A stretch of DNA of 64,000 bases from CAZADA01 sp964568975 (GTDB lineage: Bacteria; Pseudomonadota; Alphaproteobacteria; Caulobacterales; Maricaulaceae). The position numbers and the translations under genes were made by a program. Below, one piece after another: positions 51,316 through 59,455 of this stretch (positions are counted from its first letter, which is position 1; each line of letters begins with the position of its first letter). Under the pieces are notes generated by a model that worked only from the letters and a program-made list of their open reading frames with translations, was not told the DNA's origin and searched no databases. The stretch spans positions 1 through 64,000 of the forward strand of contig CAZMSO010000012.1 of the NCBI GenBank assembly GCA_964568975.1, given 5' to 3'.

Positions 51316-53268
51316 ATGACTGACGCTTCCGCGACGCCGCCTGCACCTGCTGATTCACGCGCTGCGCCACGAGCCGACGCCCAAGGTTCGTCAGGGCCTG
51401 TCGCGGGGGGCGAGACGCGGTTTGAGGATGTGGCCGCCGGCCGCGCCACCCTGGCGCGCGCGGTGGGGCGCTTGTTGGCGATCCTGGCGCGCCCGGACTT
51501 GCGGCGCTGGCGTCCTTGGATCGTCATGGCGGTGGCGGTGACTGTCGTCGCGAAGGGCTTGTCGGTGGCGGCGCCCTTTTTTCTCGGCGACGCGATCAAT
51601 CGCCTAGGCGATGACGGCGCGGCCGCGCTCAGCGCCTTTGCGGGGCTGGCGGGGTTGTTTGTGGCGGCGCGGTTCGCCTCCGCGGCCTTGCCTTATCTGC
51701 GCGACGCCTTTTTCACGCCCGTGACTCAGGACGCGATGCGCGTGATCGCAGTCGACGCCTTCGCCTACGCCAACAATTTGCCGCTGCAATTCCACGTGAA
51801 GCGCCGCGCCGGCGCGCTTCAGCGTATTATTGAGCGCGGCGCGGGATCTATGGAGTATTTGCTGCGGTTTTTGGGCTTCAACATCGGCCCGACGCTTGTG
51901 GAGCTCGTGCTGGCGGCGATTGCGCTGACGGCCGCCTTTGGCTGGCGGTTCGCTTTCATCGCGGTGGCGACGGTGGCGGTGTTTGCAGGCTTTACCATCC
52001 GGGTGACGGAATGGCGTGCGCGCCAGCGGCGCGTGCTCAACCGCGCCGACACTGAGCTGCGCGCGCGCGCGGTTGATGCGCTGACGAATTTCGAGACCGT
52101 GAAAGCCTTCGGTGCGGAAGACCGCGAAGCCCGCCGCTATGACGACGCGACGCAAGACTACAACGCGCTGGTGGTGCGTCTGTCGCGCTCCTTGGCGGGG
52201 CTGAATGTCGGCCAAGAGCTGATTATGCATGTGGGCCTGGGCGCGGCGATCCTGGCGGCGGGCGCGGGCGTGGCCATGGGCGCGTTAGACGGCGTCGGCG
52301 ATGTGACCACTGTGATGCTGATGCTGTTGAGCCTTTATCGGCCGATGAACATTCTCGGCTGGGCGTGGCGCGAGATCCGCCAAGGCGTCGTCGATATGGA
52401 GACGCTGTTCGGCCTTTTTGAAGAACCGCCCGTGGTGGAGGATGCGCCCCACGCGCGCGCCTTCGTCGCGGGCCCGGGGGCGGTGCGGTTTGAGGGCGTG
52501 AGTTTCGCCCATGAGGGCCGCACGGCGGGGCTTGATGATGTGAGCTTTGAGGCGCCGGCGGGCGGGTTCACGGGCGTCGTCGGGCCGAGCGGGGCGGGCA
52601 AATCCACGCTGCTGAAGCTTTTGTTCCGCTTCTACGACCCCGCCGCTGGGCGCGTGGTGATTGACGGAACTGATGTGCGCGACGTGACGCAGCAGAGCTT
52701 GCGCCAGGCGTTGGGCCTCGTGCCCCAGGACGTGGTGCTGTTCAACGAGACGCTGCGCTACAACATCGCCTATGGCGATCCGAGCGCCGATGACGCCGCA
52801 ATCCTGAACGCCGCGCGGCGCGCCCAACTCGGCGCGCTGATTGACTCCCTGCCGGAGGGGCTCGCCACGCGTGTCGGCGAGCGCGGGCTTAAGCTCTCCG
52901 GCGGCGAGCGTCAGCGGGTGGGCGTCGCGCGCGCGATCTTGAAAGATCCCTGCATTCTCATTCTCGATGAAGCGACGTCCTCCCTCGACAGCCAAACGGA
53001 ACAAGACGTCCAAGCCGCGCTGGCGGAGGCCGCGCGCGGGCGCACCACGATCGCCGTCGCTCATCGTTTGTCCACAATCGCCCATGCTGATCGCATCATT
53101 GTGCTGGATCGCGGGCGCGTAGCGGAGATGGGCGATCATCGCAGCTTGCTGGCGCGTGACGGTCTTTATGCGCGGATGTGGGCGCGCCAAGCCGCAGGCG
53201 ATGATCCGGAGGCTCTCGCGCGCGGCGAAGCGTCCCCGACGCTGGCGCCGACGGGGTCGCTCGGTTAG
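51316..53268 (+). CDS. Atm1/HMT1-type ABC exporter (fused permease and ATPase)
   Basis: 650 residues, half-transporter forming a homodimer. An N-terminal Ala-rich cytosolic tail is followed by six membrane helices (about 70-350) with SLAGLNVGQELIM, resembling the LNxGQ glutathione-site motif of Atm1. The ATPase domain has GPSGAGKSTLLKLLFRFYDP (Walker A), LVPQDVVLFNETLRYNIAYG, KLSGGERQRVGVARAIL (signature), CILILDEATSSLD (Walker B) and AVAHRLSTIAHAD (switch His). Atm1-type exporters move glutathione- or persulfide-linked compounds and heavy-metal conjugates. Start ATG 51316. Confidence 0.92.
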   Translation: MTDASATPPAPADSRAAPRADAQGSSGPVAGGETRFEDVAAGRATLARAVGRLLAILARPDLRRWRPWIVMAVAVTVVAKGLSVAAPFFLGDAINRLGDDGAAALSAFAGLAGLFVAARFASAALPYLRDAFFTPVTQDAMRVIAVDAFAYANNLPLQFHVKRRAGALQRIIERGAGSMEYLLRFLGFNIGPTLVELVLAAIALTAAFGWRFAFIAVATVAVFAGFTIRVTEWRARQRRVLNRADTELRARAVDALTNFETVKAFGAEDREARRYDDATQDYNALVVRLSRSLAGLNVGQELIMHVGLGAAILAAGAGVAMGALDGVGDVTTVMLMLLSLYRPMNILGWAWREIRQGVVDMETLFGLFEEPPVVEDAPHARAFVAGPGAVRFEGVSFAHEGRTAGLDDVSFEAPAGGFTGVVGPSGAGKSTLLKLLFRFYDPAAGRVVIDGTDVRDVTQQSLRQALGLVPQDVVLFNETLRYNIAYGDPSADDAAILNAARRAQLGALIDSLPEGLATRVGERGLKLSGGERQRVGVARAILKDPCILILDEATSSLDSQTEQDVQAALAEAARGRTTIAVAHRLSTIAHADRIIVLDRGRVAEMGDHRSLLARDGLYARMWARQAAGDDPEALARGEASPTLAPTGSLG

Positions 53269-53355
53269 AGCTGTCGCGCTACAGTCGCGCACATGCCAGG
53301 AACGGCGGCGGCCGCCGTCGATCAACCGCGTGCGCCCGCGCGCAGTGAGGGGCCC

Positions 53356-54681
53356 ATGGACAGCGCTCTGGCGGCGCTCGCCCGGTTTCGCGACCGGATG
53401 CGCTACGCATGGCCGCAGTATTGGCCGTTGTCGGCCGCTTCAGCGGCGCTCGTTTTCGCGGGCTACGCCACGATGCGCGGCGTCGATCCGGCGGGGGCGG
53501 GCCTGGCCGCGGCGTGGCTTTTTCTCGCGGGCGCGGCGCTGCTGCTGGTGAAGGGCCAGTCGACGATGCAGGCGGTGACGGAGGTCGGCGTCGCGGGCGG
53601 CTTGTTCGCGTTTGTCGCGCTGGTGGCGCTCTACCAGCTCACGCCCGGCGGGCCGGGTTTGGCGCATCCCATGTGGGCGCTGGTGGACGCGCCGGGCGCG
53701 GTGACGCTTGATCGCGGCGCGACTCTGCGTGAGGCGTTCAAATTCACAGGCTTAGCCGCAGCCTTCGTCGTGGGCGCAGTGATCGGGCGCAATGACCGGC
53801 GTGCGCGGCTGTTCTTCACGCTTGTGCTGATCAGCGGCGCGGTCTTCGCGGTGATGGCGCTGTTTGACGCCATGCTGGCGCGTGCGGGGGGGACGGCGGC
53901 GGGCGACGCGATGGGTGCGGTGTTTGCGATTGTCACGGTCTTGGGCTTTGCGCGGGTGTTGCAGGCGGTGCGCGAGGCGTTTGATCGCCACTTGGCGCTG
54001 ACGGCGTTTGCGCGCGCCGCCGCGCTGGGGATGGCCGCGACAGTGGCTGGGGGCGCCGCGCTTGCGGCGTATGACGACGTGGTCGGACGCATCGGCGTGG
54101 CGGCGGTGGTGTTTGGGCTGACGGCGTGGGAGTGCCGCGCGGCGCGGGGTCGATATGTGTGGGCGGTGACGGCGATGGCCGTCACGGGCGTGGCGTTTGC
54201 GGCGGGGATGTTTGCGCATTTGGCGCTGCTGAGCGCGGCGGTAAGCGAGCCGGATCGGCTGGCGAGCTTCGCCGCTTATGGCCGCGCGATTTTGGCTGCG
54301 CCGGTGTTCGGTTATGGCTTCGGCGCGTTTAGCGATGTCAACGGGCTCATCCAAACGGCGCAGAACTGGACGGCCCTTGACGGCGCGGTGACAGCCCGCA
54401 GCCTTTATGTGCAATGGCTGGTGGAGGCCGGCGCGCTGGCGACCTTAGCCATCGGCGCGTGCGTCGGGGTTCTCATGGTGTTGGCGGCGCGGGCCTCGGA
54501 ATGGCGCAAGCGCATGCGCAGCTGGTTGCGCGCGGTGGTGGTCGTCAGCGCGTGGCTGCTGCTGGACGGCGTCGCGGGCGATGCGCTGCAAGCGATGCCG
54601 GTCGCGCTGTTGTGGACGGCGCTGCTCGGGGTTGCGGCCGGATTGGCTGTGACGAAGACGGCAAGCCCTCGCCGCACGTAA
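53356..54681 (+). CDS. O-antigen-ligase-like polytopic membrane protein
   Basis: About 441 residues, with about 10-12 hydrophobic segments. The periplasmic-loop region reads AILAAPVFGYGFGAFSDVN, then NWTALDGAVTARSLYVQWLV and EAG. This is the pattern of the Wzy/WaaL-like O-antigen ligase family: a Pro near Gly-x-Gly, then Tyr-hydrophobic-Gln, and Glu-x-Gly. Probably joins or polymerises surface glycans; the exact substrate is unknown. ATG 53356 has GAGG five bases upstream; ATG 53293 would add 21 low-complexity residues. It follows the ABC exporter on the same strand. Confidence 0.78.
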   Translation: MDSALAALARFRDRMRYAWPQYWPLSAASAALVFAGYATMRGVDPAGAGLAAAWLFLAGAALLLVKGQSTMQAVTEVGVAGGLFAFVALVALYQLTPGGPGLAHPMWALVDAPGAVTLDRGATLREAFKFTGLAAAFVVGAVIGRNDRRARLFFTLVLISGAVFAVMALFDAMLARAGGTAAGDAMGAVFAIVTVLGFARVLQAVREAFDRHLALTAFARAAALGMAATVAGGAALAAYDDVVGRIGVAAVVFGLTAWECRAARGRYVWAVTAMAVTGVAFAAGMFAHLALLSAAVSEPDRLASFAAYGRAILAAPVFGYGFGAFSDVNGLIQTAQNWTALDGAVTARSLYVQWLVEAGALATLAIGACVGVLMVLAARASEWRKRMRSWLRAVVVVSAWLLLDGVAGDALQAMPVALLWTALLGVAAGLAVTKTASPRRT

Positions 54682-54954
54682 CGCCGCGCGTAACGCCGCG
54701 TCACGGCGGCGCGCGCTCCGATCGACGGCGTCACGGGCGGGAGCGGCGCGGGCCCGTTTCCGGAACGTTCGGGCTGGCTCGCGGCGGCCGGTTCAGATCG
54801 CCTCGATCACGCCTCCTCAGGCGGTCCAGAGCCGTTTCAGAGCCATGCCGGCCGACGCCATCTCTTAACGAGCCGCCACATCGCGCCCCAGCGCGACACC
54901 GACGCCCTCCGCGCCGGCGCAACGCCGGGGCGCGGTGCTATCCGGGGCGCAATG
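54682..54954. other. Intergenic region with short tandem repeats
   Basis: No gene supported. A 12-bp unit CGTAACGCCGCG is repeated twice (54677-54700) and is followed by a weak CGCCG/CGGCG hairpin that may end the upstream gene. A 17-bp-period repeat with the core TGCTATCCGGGG lies at 54936-54947 and 54953-54964, running into the stop of the minus-strand gene. Confidence 0.6.
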
Positions 54955-55632
54955 CTATCCGGGGTTGAAGTCCGCGCGATTCAACGCGCGCGCCAAGGCG
55001 TCGCGCGCCGGCCCTTGGGGCGTGCGCGCCAACAAGCCGCGCGCCCACCGTTCACCCTCCGGCGAGGCCGTGAACGCCGCGACTTGGCGCAAGCCCGCGC
55101 GCCGCAGGCTGCGATCCAAATCATCCCAATGGTCAAGGACAAACGCTAAGCGCCGCTGTCGCAAGTCGCGCGCGCCGAAAGTCGCCACCAAAAACGACGT
55201 CTGCAGCGCCTCCGCCGCAGCCGCGTCTGCGAATCCCGCCCGCGCGGCGCGTGTCTCTGCAAGCAGCGCCCACACAGACGCCCGCGCGGGGGAGGCTTGA
55301 AGCGCGGCGGTCAAGCGCCGCTCCGCTTGGTCATAATCGGGCTCCGCGTCGAGGAGCGTCAGGCGCGCGGCCGCGATGTTCAGCGCCGCCGTGCTCAGCC
55401 CGCCCTTCAAGCGCACGCGGGCGGCCGCCAAGGCCGCGGCGCGCTCGGTGGCGTCATCTGTCGCTTCTGCAGCCGCGAGGGCGCGGTCGGCGGCCGCCGC
55501 CCGCAAGTCCCATTGCGCGATCAGGGCCGCCGTCACTCCCGCCAGGAGCATGCACGCTGCGGCCAAACGCGCGAGCACCCGGCGCGTCACGCCGGCGGGG
55601 CGCTCCTCCGATGGCGGCAGCAAATCAACCAC
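54955..55632 (-). CDS. Membrane-anchored helical-repeat protein, unknown
   Basis: 225 residues. One N-terminal membrane segment (LARLAAACMLLAGVTAALI) is followed by Ala/Arg/Leu-rich helices that look TPR-like (RRLTAALQASPARASVWALL, AETRAARAGFADAAA). It is predicted to face the periplasm. It converges with the O-antigen-ligase-like gene. Similar small TPR proteins accompany exopolysaccharide polymerase genes in related bacteria, so a role in glycan export is possible but unproven. ATG 55632. Confidence 0.65.
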   Translation of the reverse strand: MVDLLPPSEERPAGVTRRVLARLAAACMLLAGVTAALIAQWDLRAAAADRALAAAEATDDATERAAALAAARVRLKGGLSTAALNIAAARLTLLDAEPDYDQAERRLTAALQASPARASVWALLAETRAARAGFADAAAAEALQTSFLVATFGARDLRQRRLAFVLDHWDDLDRSLRRAGLRQVAAFTASPEGERWARGLLARTPQGPARDALARALNRADFNPG

Positions 55633-55727
55633 GACGTTCCCCCATGGCGCAGCGCGCGCGTGTGAACGCCGACGCCCAGCCGCGACATTACACCATGGGG
55701 TGCGTCGCTAAAACTGCATCGACTGTG

Positions 55728-55741
55728 TGATGACTTCATCA
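55728..55741. promoter_or_regulatory. 14-bp palindrome in a divergent promoter region
   Basis: TGATGA-CT-TCATCA, a perfect 6-bp inverted repeat with a two-base centre. It lies between the minus-strand gene starting at 55632 and the plus-strand gene starting at 55843. It stands out because this stretch (55700-55760) is AT-richer than its surroundings. The bound factor, if any, is unknown. Confidence 0.35.
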
Positions 55742-55842
55742 AAGTTTCGCTGGTCACATAGCAGCGCGCCGCGCGTCAGCGCGCCAGAGACGCCGCGCGG
55801 GCGCACCAGCCCACAGGCGGGGCCCAAGAGCGAGAGGCGGGT

Positions 55843-56133
55843 ATGCACGCGTCGTCACGGCACCCAACGCCGGATCCCGCGCCGACGGACGCCGATGGCG
55901 GCGGGCGTGAGGCCGCCTCCGCCGTGGAGGCGAGCCCCGCCCGCGCGGACGCGGGCGAACCGCCGTCGGCCGCGGGCGCCTCGCGCGTCCACGCGTTGCT
56001 GGCTTCAGCGGTGGACGCCTACACAGAGCCGACCGAGGAGGACCGGTGGCCGCCGGGCGTGGGCCTGGTGTTTGCTGTGGCGGTGTGCGGCGGCTTTTGG
56101 TGGGCGGTGATCGCTGCGGTCTCGCGCGCATGA
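55843..56133 (+). CDS. Small tail-anchored hypothetical protein
   Basis: 96 residues. A long hydrophilic, Ala/Pro/Asp-rich first part is probably disordered. It is followed by a helix (RVHALLASAVDAYTEPTEED) and one C-terminal membrane segment (GVGLVFAVAVCGGFWWAVIA). No known family. AGAGG lies about six bases before ATG 55843. The unusual layout, with a membrane helix only at the end, suggests a tail-anchored protein. Confidence 0.55.
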   Translation: MHASSRHPTPDPAPTDADGGGREAASAVEASPARADAGEPPSAAGASRVHALLASAVDAYTEPTEEDRWPPGVGLVFAVAVCGGFWWAVIAAVSRA

Positions 56134-56245
56134 CCGTGGGGTTCAGGCTGAGCGGCCGTCGTGGGTGCTCCCTTGTCTTCGGGCGTCGCGTCACGAATAT
56201 GTGGTACGCGTGTCGCATGTGCGTATTCGAGATTTGGGGACGGTT

Positions 56246-57025
56246 ATGATCGGGGCTATTGCGCGTTCCTTTCGCCCGCGCGCTCCAGCCGCCGCGGCGG
56301 GCGATCTGGTCTTCGCCATCGGCGATGTTCACGGCTGCCGCGAGCTTTTGGCGGCGCTGATGGACGGGCTCGTTGAGGACGTGGCGGCCACCCGCGCGGA
56401 GGCCGGCGAGGATGTGCGCAGCGTCGTCGTGTTTTTGGGCGATTATGTCGACCGCGGCCCGGATTCCTCCGGCGTGTTGGACGCCCTGGTCGGCCTTGAT
56501 CGCGGTCAGTTCGACGACATGCGGTTTCTGCGCGGCAATCACGAGGACACGCTGTTGGAGTTCCTTGACGACGCCAGCGCCGGCGCGCGCTGGTGCGCCT
56601 TTGGCGGCGACGCGACTCTGAAATCCTATGGGATCGCGGCCCCGGCTCCGGACGCAAGCAGTCAGGAATGGGAGGGCGCGCGCAAAGCCTTCGCCCGCGC
56701 GCTGCCGGAGGAGCATGTCGCGTTTCTGCGCGATTTGCCTTACATCACCACTAGTGGGGATTATGCGTTCGTCCATGCGGGCGTGCGGCCGGGCGTGCTT
56801 CTGGCGGAGCAGTCGCTCGATGATTTGTTGTGGATTCGCGACGAATTCCTTGACGATGACTCCCGGTTGGAGAAAGTGATTGTCCACGGCCACACGCCCG
56901 AGCCGGAGCCGTTTCACAGCTTCCGCCGGATTGGCGTGGACACGGGCGCTTACGCCAGCGGCGTGCTGACGGCGGTGCGTTTATACGGGCAGACCGTCAG
57001 TTTTTTGCAATCGACGATGCGCTGA
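56246..57025 (+). CDS. PPP-family serine/threonine phosphatase
   Basis: 259 residues. Full metallophosphoesterase motif set of bacterial PPP phosphatases (PrpA/PphA-like): AIGDVHGCRELL, FLGDYVDRGPDSSG, FLRGNHEDTLLEF, FVHAGVRPGV and IVHGHTPEPE. It is expected to bind two metal ions and remove phosphate from Ser/Thr (or His/Tyr) of proteins. ATG 56246 gives the normal length; upstream codons to 56165 are not family-like. No kinase partner is adjacent. Confidence 0.9.
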   Translation: MIGAIARSFRPRAPAAAAGDLVFAIGDVHGCRELLAALMDGLVEDVAATRAEAGEDVRSVVVFLGDYVDRGPDSSGVLDALVGLDRGQFDDMRFLRGNHEDTLLEFLDDASAGARWCAFGGDATLKSYGIAAPAPDASSQEWEGARKAFARALPEEHVAFLRDLPYITTSGDYAFVHAGVRPGVLLAEQSLDDLLWIRDEFLDDDSRLEKVIVHGHTPEPEPFHSFRRIGVDTGAYASGVLTAVRLYGQTVSFLQSTMR

Positions 57026-57280
57026 GCCTGCCTGCGGGCGGGCGCGGCGACGGCAGGGCGACGACGGGCGCACGCTCAGCGGCGTTAACCATGTCGCGGC
57101 GTGAGTCGCGTAGGATCATCGTGCGGCGCGGCGAGGGGCGCTCTTGGGGTGTCCCCGGCGCGGCGGGTCCGGCCGGCCACGGCCAGGCCAAAGCCCAGGG
57201 GTCGTCGGGCGGTGAGTGACCGGGCGTGCACCGTTGCGCTGGTCACGCGAGTGAGATCATGCACGCGGAAGGGATGCGCA

Positions 57281-58555
57281 ATGTCGGGCGAAGCCGGCGC
57301 CGATGTGATCAATGACGCGCCTGCCGAGGCGCTGGCGACGACCGCGACGGCGGCGCGCGTCGAGGACGCGGCGTGTGTGGCCCCGTCTCGCGCGGGCGCG
57401 GTCTTAGGACGCCGCACGCCGCGTCGGATCCTGTTCACCCATGATGGCGACGCCGATGATCCGCGCCATGATGACGGCTTGGCCTATTGGGCGTTGGAGG
57501 CGCGGGTGCGCGTGACGCGCCAGTTTCCTGTGACGGGCAAGCCGCCCTTCGTGGTGCGCGCGCGTGCGCTTTATCACGGCGCTCGCGGCGAGGCGTTTCG
57601 CGGCGAGTTCGAGCCGCGCACCCTGCGCACGCAATACAAGGCGTTGCGCGAGACGGTGCGCCGCGGCGCGTATCACGGCGTGTTCTCGCCGCGATCTCTG
57701 CCGGTGACCTATTTGGGACTCAAATCGCCCGTGGTGTTTTGTGAACGGGCGCCGATCGCGGCCGCGATGGAGCATGACGCGGCGCTGGCGCGCTTGGCCG
57801 CCCGCAGCCGCGCAAAAGCCTATGAGCAGCAACGGATTGCGCTGAAGCGCTGCGCCGGCGTGATTTACCCCTCCGATTGGGCGGCTCATGCGGCGATCGC
57901 CCACCATGAAGCGTCGCCGGCGAAGGTCCACATCGCGCCTTTTGGCGCCAACGTCTCTGAACCGGCGCAGGAGGCCGTCGCGCGCGCGATCGCGGCCCGC
58001 CGCTCAAGCCCAGTGCGTGTGGCCGTGGTCGGCGTGAATTGGCGCACGCCCGCGGCGCGGTTGGTGCGTGACGCGTTTCAAGCGGCGTGGCCGGACGGCG
58101 ATGCGCGCTTGGACCTGATCAACGCGCGTCACGCGCCGGCGGTGCTGCCGGACTGCATGGTCGTGCACCGCTTGCCGAGCGAGGCGCTGGCGCGCGATCA
58201 GGCTCTGAGCCAGTTGTTGGCGGAGGCGACCGTGGTGATCGCGCCGCATTTCGCCGGCGGCTACGACCTGACAGCCGCGAGCGCGGCGGCCTGGGGCGCG
58301 CCCGTGGTCGGCCTTGACCAGGGCGGTGTGTCCCACATCGTCCAGCACGGACGCACGGGTCTGCTGACGCCGGCGGAGGCCTCGCCGCGCGTGCTGGCGC
58401 AGGCGCTGCGCGCGGTGGTGGACGATCGCGACCAGCACGCCGCGTTCGCACACGCTGCTCGGGCTCATTATGTCGCGGCGCTGTGGTGGGAGCGGTTTGC
58501 TGAAACGGTGTCGCGGGCGTTTGACGCGGCCCTCGTCAACACGCTGCAGTTTTAG
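57281..58555 (+). CDS. Glycosyltransferase (GT4-like, GT-B fold)
   Basis: 424 residues. A disordered Ala-rich start is followed at about residue 50 by RRILFTHDGDAD. The middle has VTYLGLKSPVVFCERAPIAA and YPSDWAAHAAIAHH, a typical acceptor-to-donor domain transition. The C-terminal part holds LLAEATVVIAPHFAGGYDLT, then GAPVVGLDQGGVSHIVQHG and GRTGLLTP, the nucleotide-sugar-binding region of GT4 enzymes. Donor and acceptor are unknown. ATG 57281 is preferred over an Arg-rich extension to 57101. TTAACCAT at 57085-57092, 189 bases upstream, resembles a CtrA half-site. Confidence 0.78.
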   Translation: MSGEAGADVINDAPAEALATTATAARVEDAACVAPSRAGAVLGRRTPRRILFTHDGDADDPRHDDGLAYWALEARVRVTRQFPVTGKPPFVVRARALYHGARGEAFRGEFEPRTLRTQYKALRETVRRGAYHGVFSPRSLPVTYLGLKSPVVFCERAPIAAAMEHDAALARLAARSRAKAYEQQRIALKRCAGVIYPSDWAAHAAIAHHEASPAKVHIAPFGANVSEPAQEAVARAIAARRSSPVRVAVVGVNWRTPAARLVRDAFQAAWPDGDARLDLINARHAPAVLPDCMVVHRLPSEALARDQALSQLLAEATVVIAPHFAGGYDLTAASAAAWGAPVVGLDQGGVSHIVQHGRTGLLTPAEASPRVLAQALRAVVDDRDQHAAFAHAARAHYVAALWWERFAETVSRAFDAALVNTLQF

Positions 58556-58560
58556 CCGCC

Positions 58561-58576
58561 GCGGCGCCGGCGCCGC
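58561..58576. terminator. GC palindrome between convergent genes
   Basis: GCGGCGCCGGCGCCGC is a perfect 16-bp palindrome six bases after the glycosyltransferase stop, facing the end of the VWA-like gene. A possible termination hairpin; there is no T-run, and such palindromes are easier by chance in GC-rich DNA. Confidence 0.35.
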
Positions 58577-58639
58577 GCCCCATGAGGTCGGACTGCAGGC
58601 GCGTCCTCGGTCTGAGCCCCGGGGGTCGGGAGGCGGCGC

Positions 58640-59455
58640 TTAGAGATCGCGCCAGCGGATCGTCATGCCCAGCGCTTGCGCCAGCTCCTCCCAATAAGCG
58701 CGCAAGCGCCCGCGTTGGAGGTCCTCCCACCGGCCGCGCGGGATGAGGCGCACTTCCAAGCGCACGCCGCGCAACGTGTCGCCGAAGCGCGTCTCTAACG
58801 CGCGCGCGGCCGCATCCGGCGTCGGCATGTCGTCCGGCAACGCGCCGGCGCCCGCGCCATAGACCGAAAACACGTCGGAGTTCTGGAGCATGTCCGACAC
58901 AAGCAGGATCCGCCGGCGCGGCACGCCGCGCGCAAACGCCTCGGTCTGCGCTTGGCGCGCGAGGGCCTCTAAGATCGGGCTCGACGGCGCTTGGCGCGGC
59001 TGGACCAAATCGGCCAACGCCCGCTCCAATGGGACGTCGAAGGAGCTTTCATACTTTTCCTGAACCAGGCGCGGATTGGTGTAGAGGGGGTTCACTTGAT
59101 CCGGCCGGCCGGGATTGCACAAAGACAACTCCCCCCGCGGGTCATAGCGCCCCGCGTCGTCAAGGGCCGCGATGGTGATGCGCTCGCCCAAATCGAGGCG
59201 GTCTTTCGCGCGCAAAATCGCGTCGGAGATCAGCTCCGTTTGCTGAGCGGAATAGCTGTCAGTTTTGTCGACAATGATGACGGTGTGGGGCGGCGGCGTT
59301 TCATCCGCTTCGAGGATCGGGCACAGCGTGCGCTCGTCATAAGCCTTCGGACGCAAGGCGTGGAGCGTGTACGCGATGGCGCCGATGACGCCCGCCACCA
59401 CCAAAATGTTGATGATGGCGAGGCGGCGCAGCCTTTGTTCGCGCCGCCGGCTCAT
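58640..59455 (-). CDS. Membrane-anchored VWA-like protein, unknown
   Basis: 271 residues. One N-terminal membrane segment (AIINILVVAGVIGAIAYTL), then VIIVDKTDSYSAQQTELI, which has the D-x-T-x-S arrangement of a von Willebrand A metal site. RITIAALDDAGRYDPRGELS and RRILLVSDMLQNSDVFSVYG are two further strand motifs of that fold. The domain should face the periplasm. The ATG overlaps the stop of the preceding 4-helix protein gene by four bases, so the two are made together. No known system was recognised. It converges with the glycosyltransferase gene. Confidence 0.72.
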   Translation of the reverse strand: MSRRREQRLRRLAIINILVVAGVIGAIAYTLHALRPKAYDERTLCPILEADETPPPHTVIIVDKTDSYSAQQTELISDAILRAKDRLDLGERITIAALDDAGRYDPRGELSLCNPGRPDQVNPLYTNPRLVQEKYESSFDVPLERALADLVQPRQAPSSPILEALARQAQTEAFARGVPRRRILLVSDMLQNSDVFSVYGAGAGALPDDMPTPDAAARALETRFGDTLRGVRLEVRLIPRGRWEDLQRGRLRAYWEELAQALGMTIRWRDL

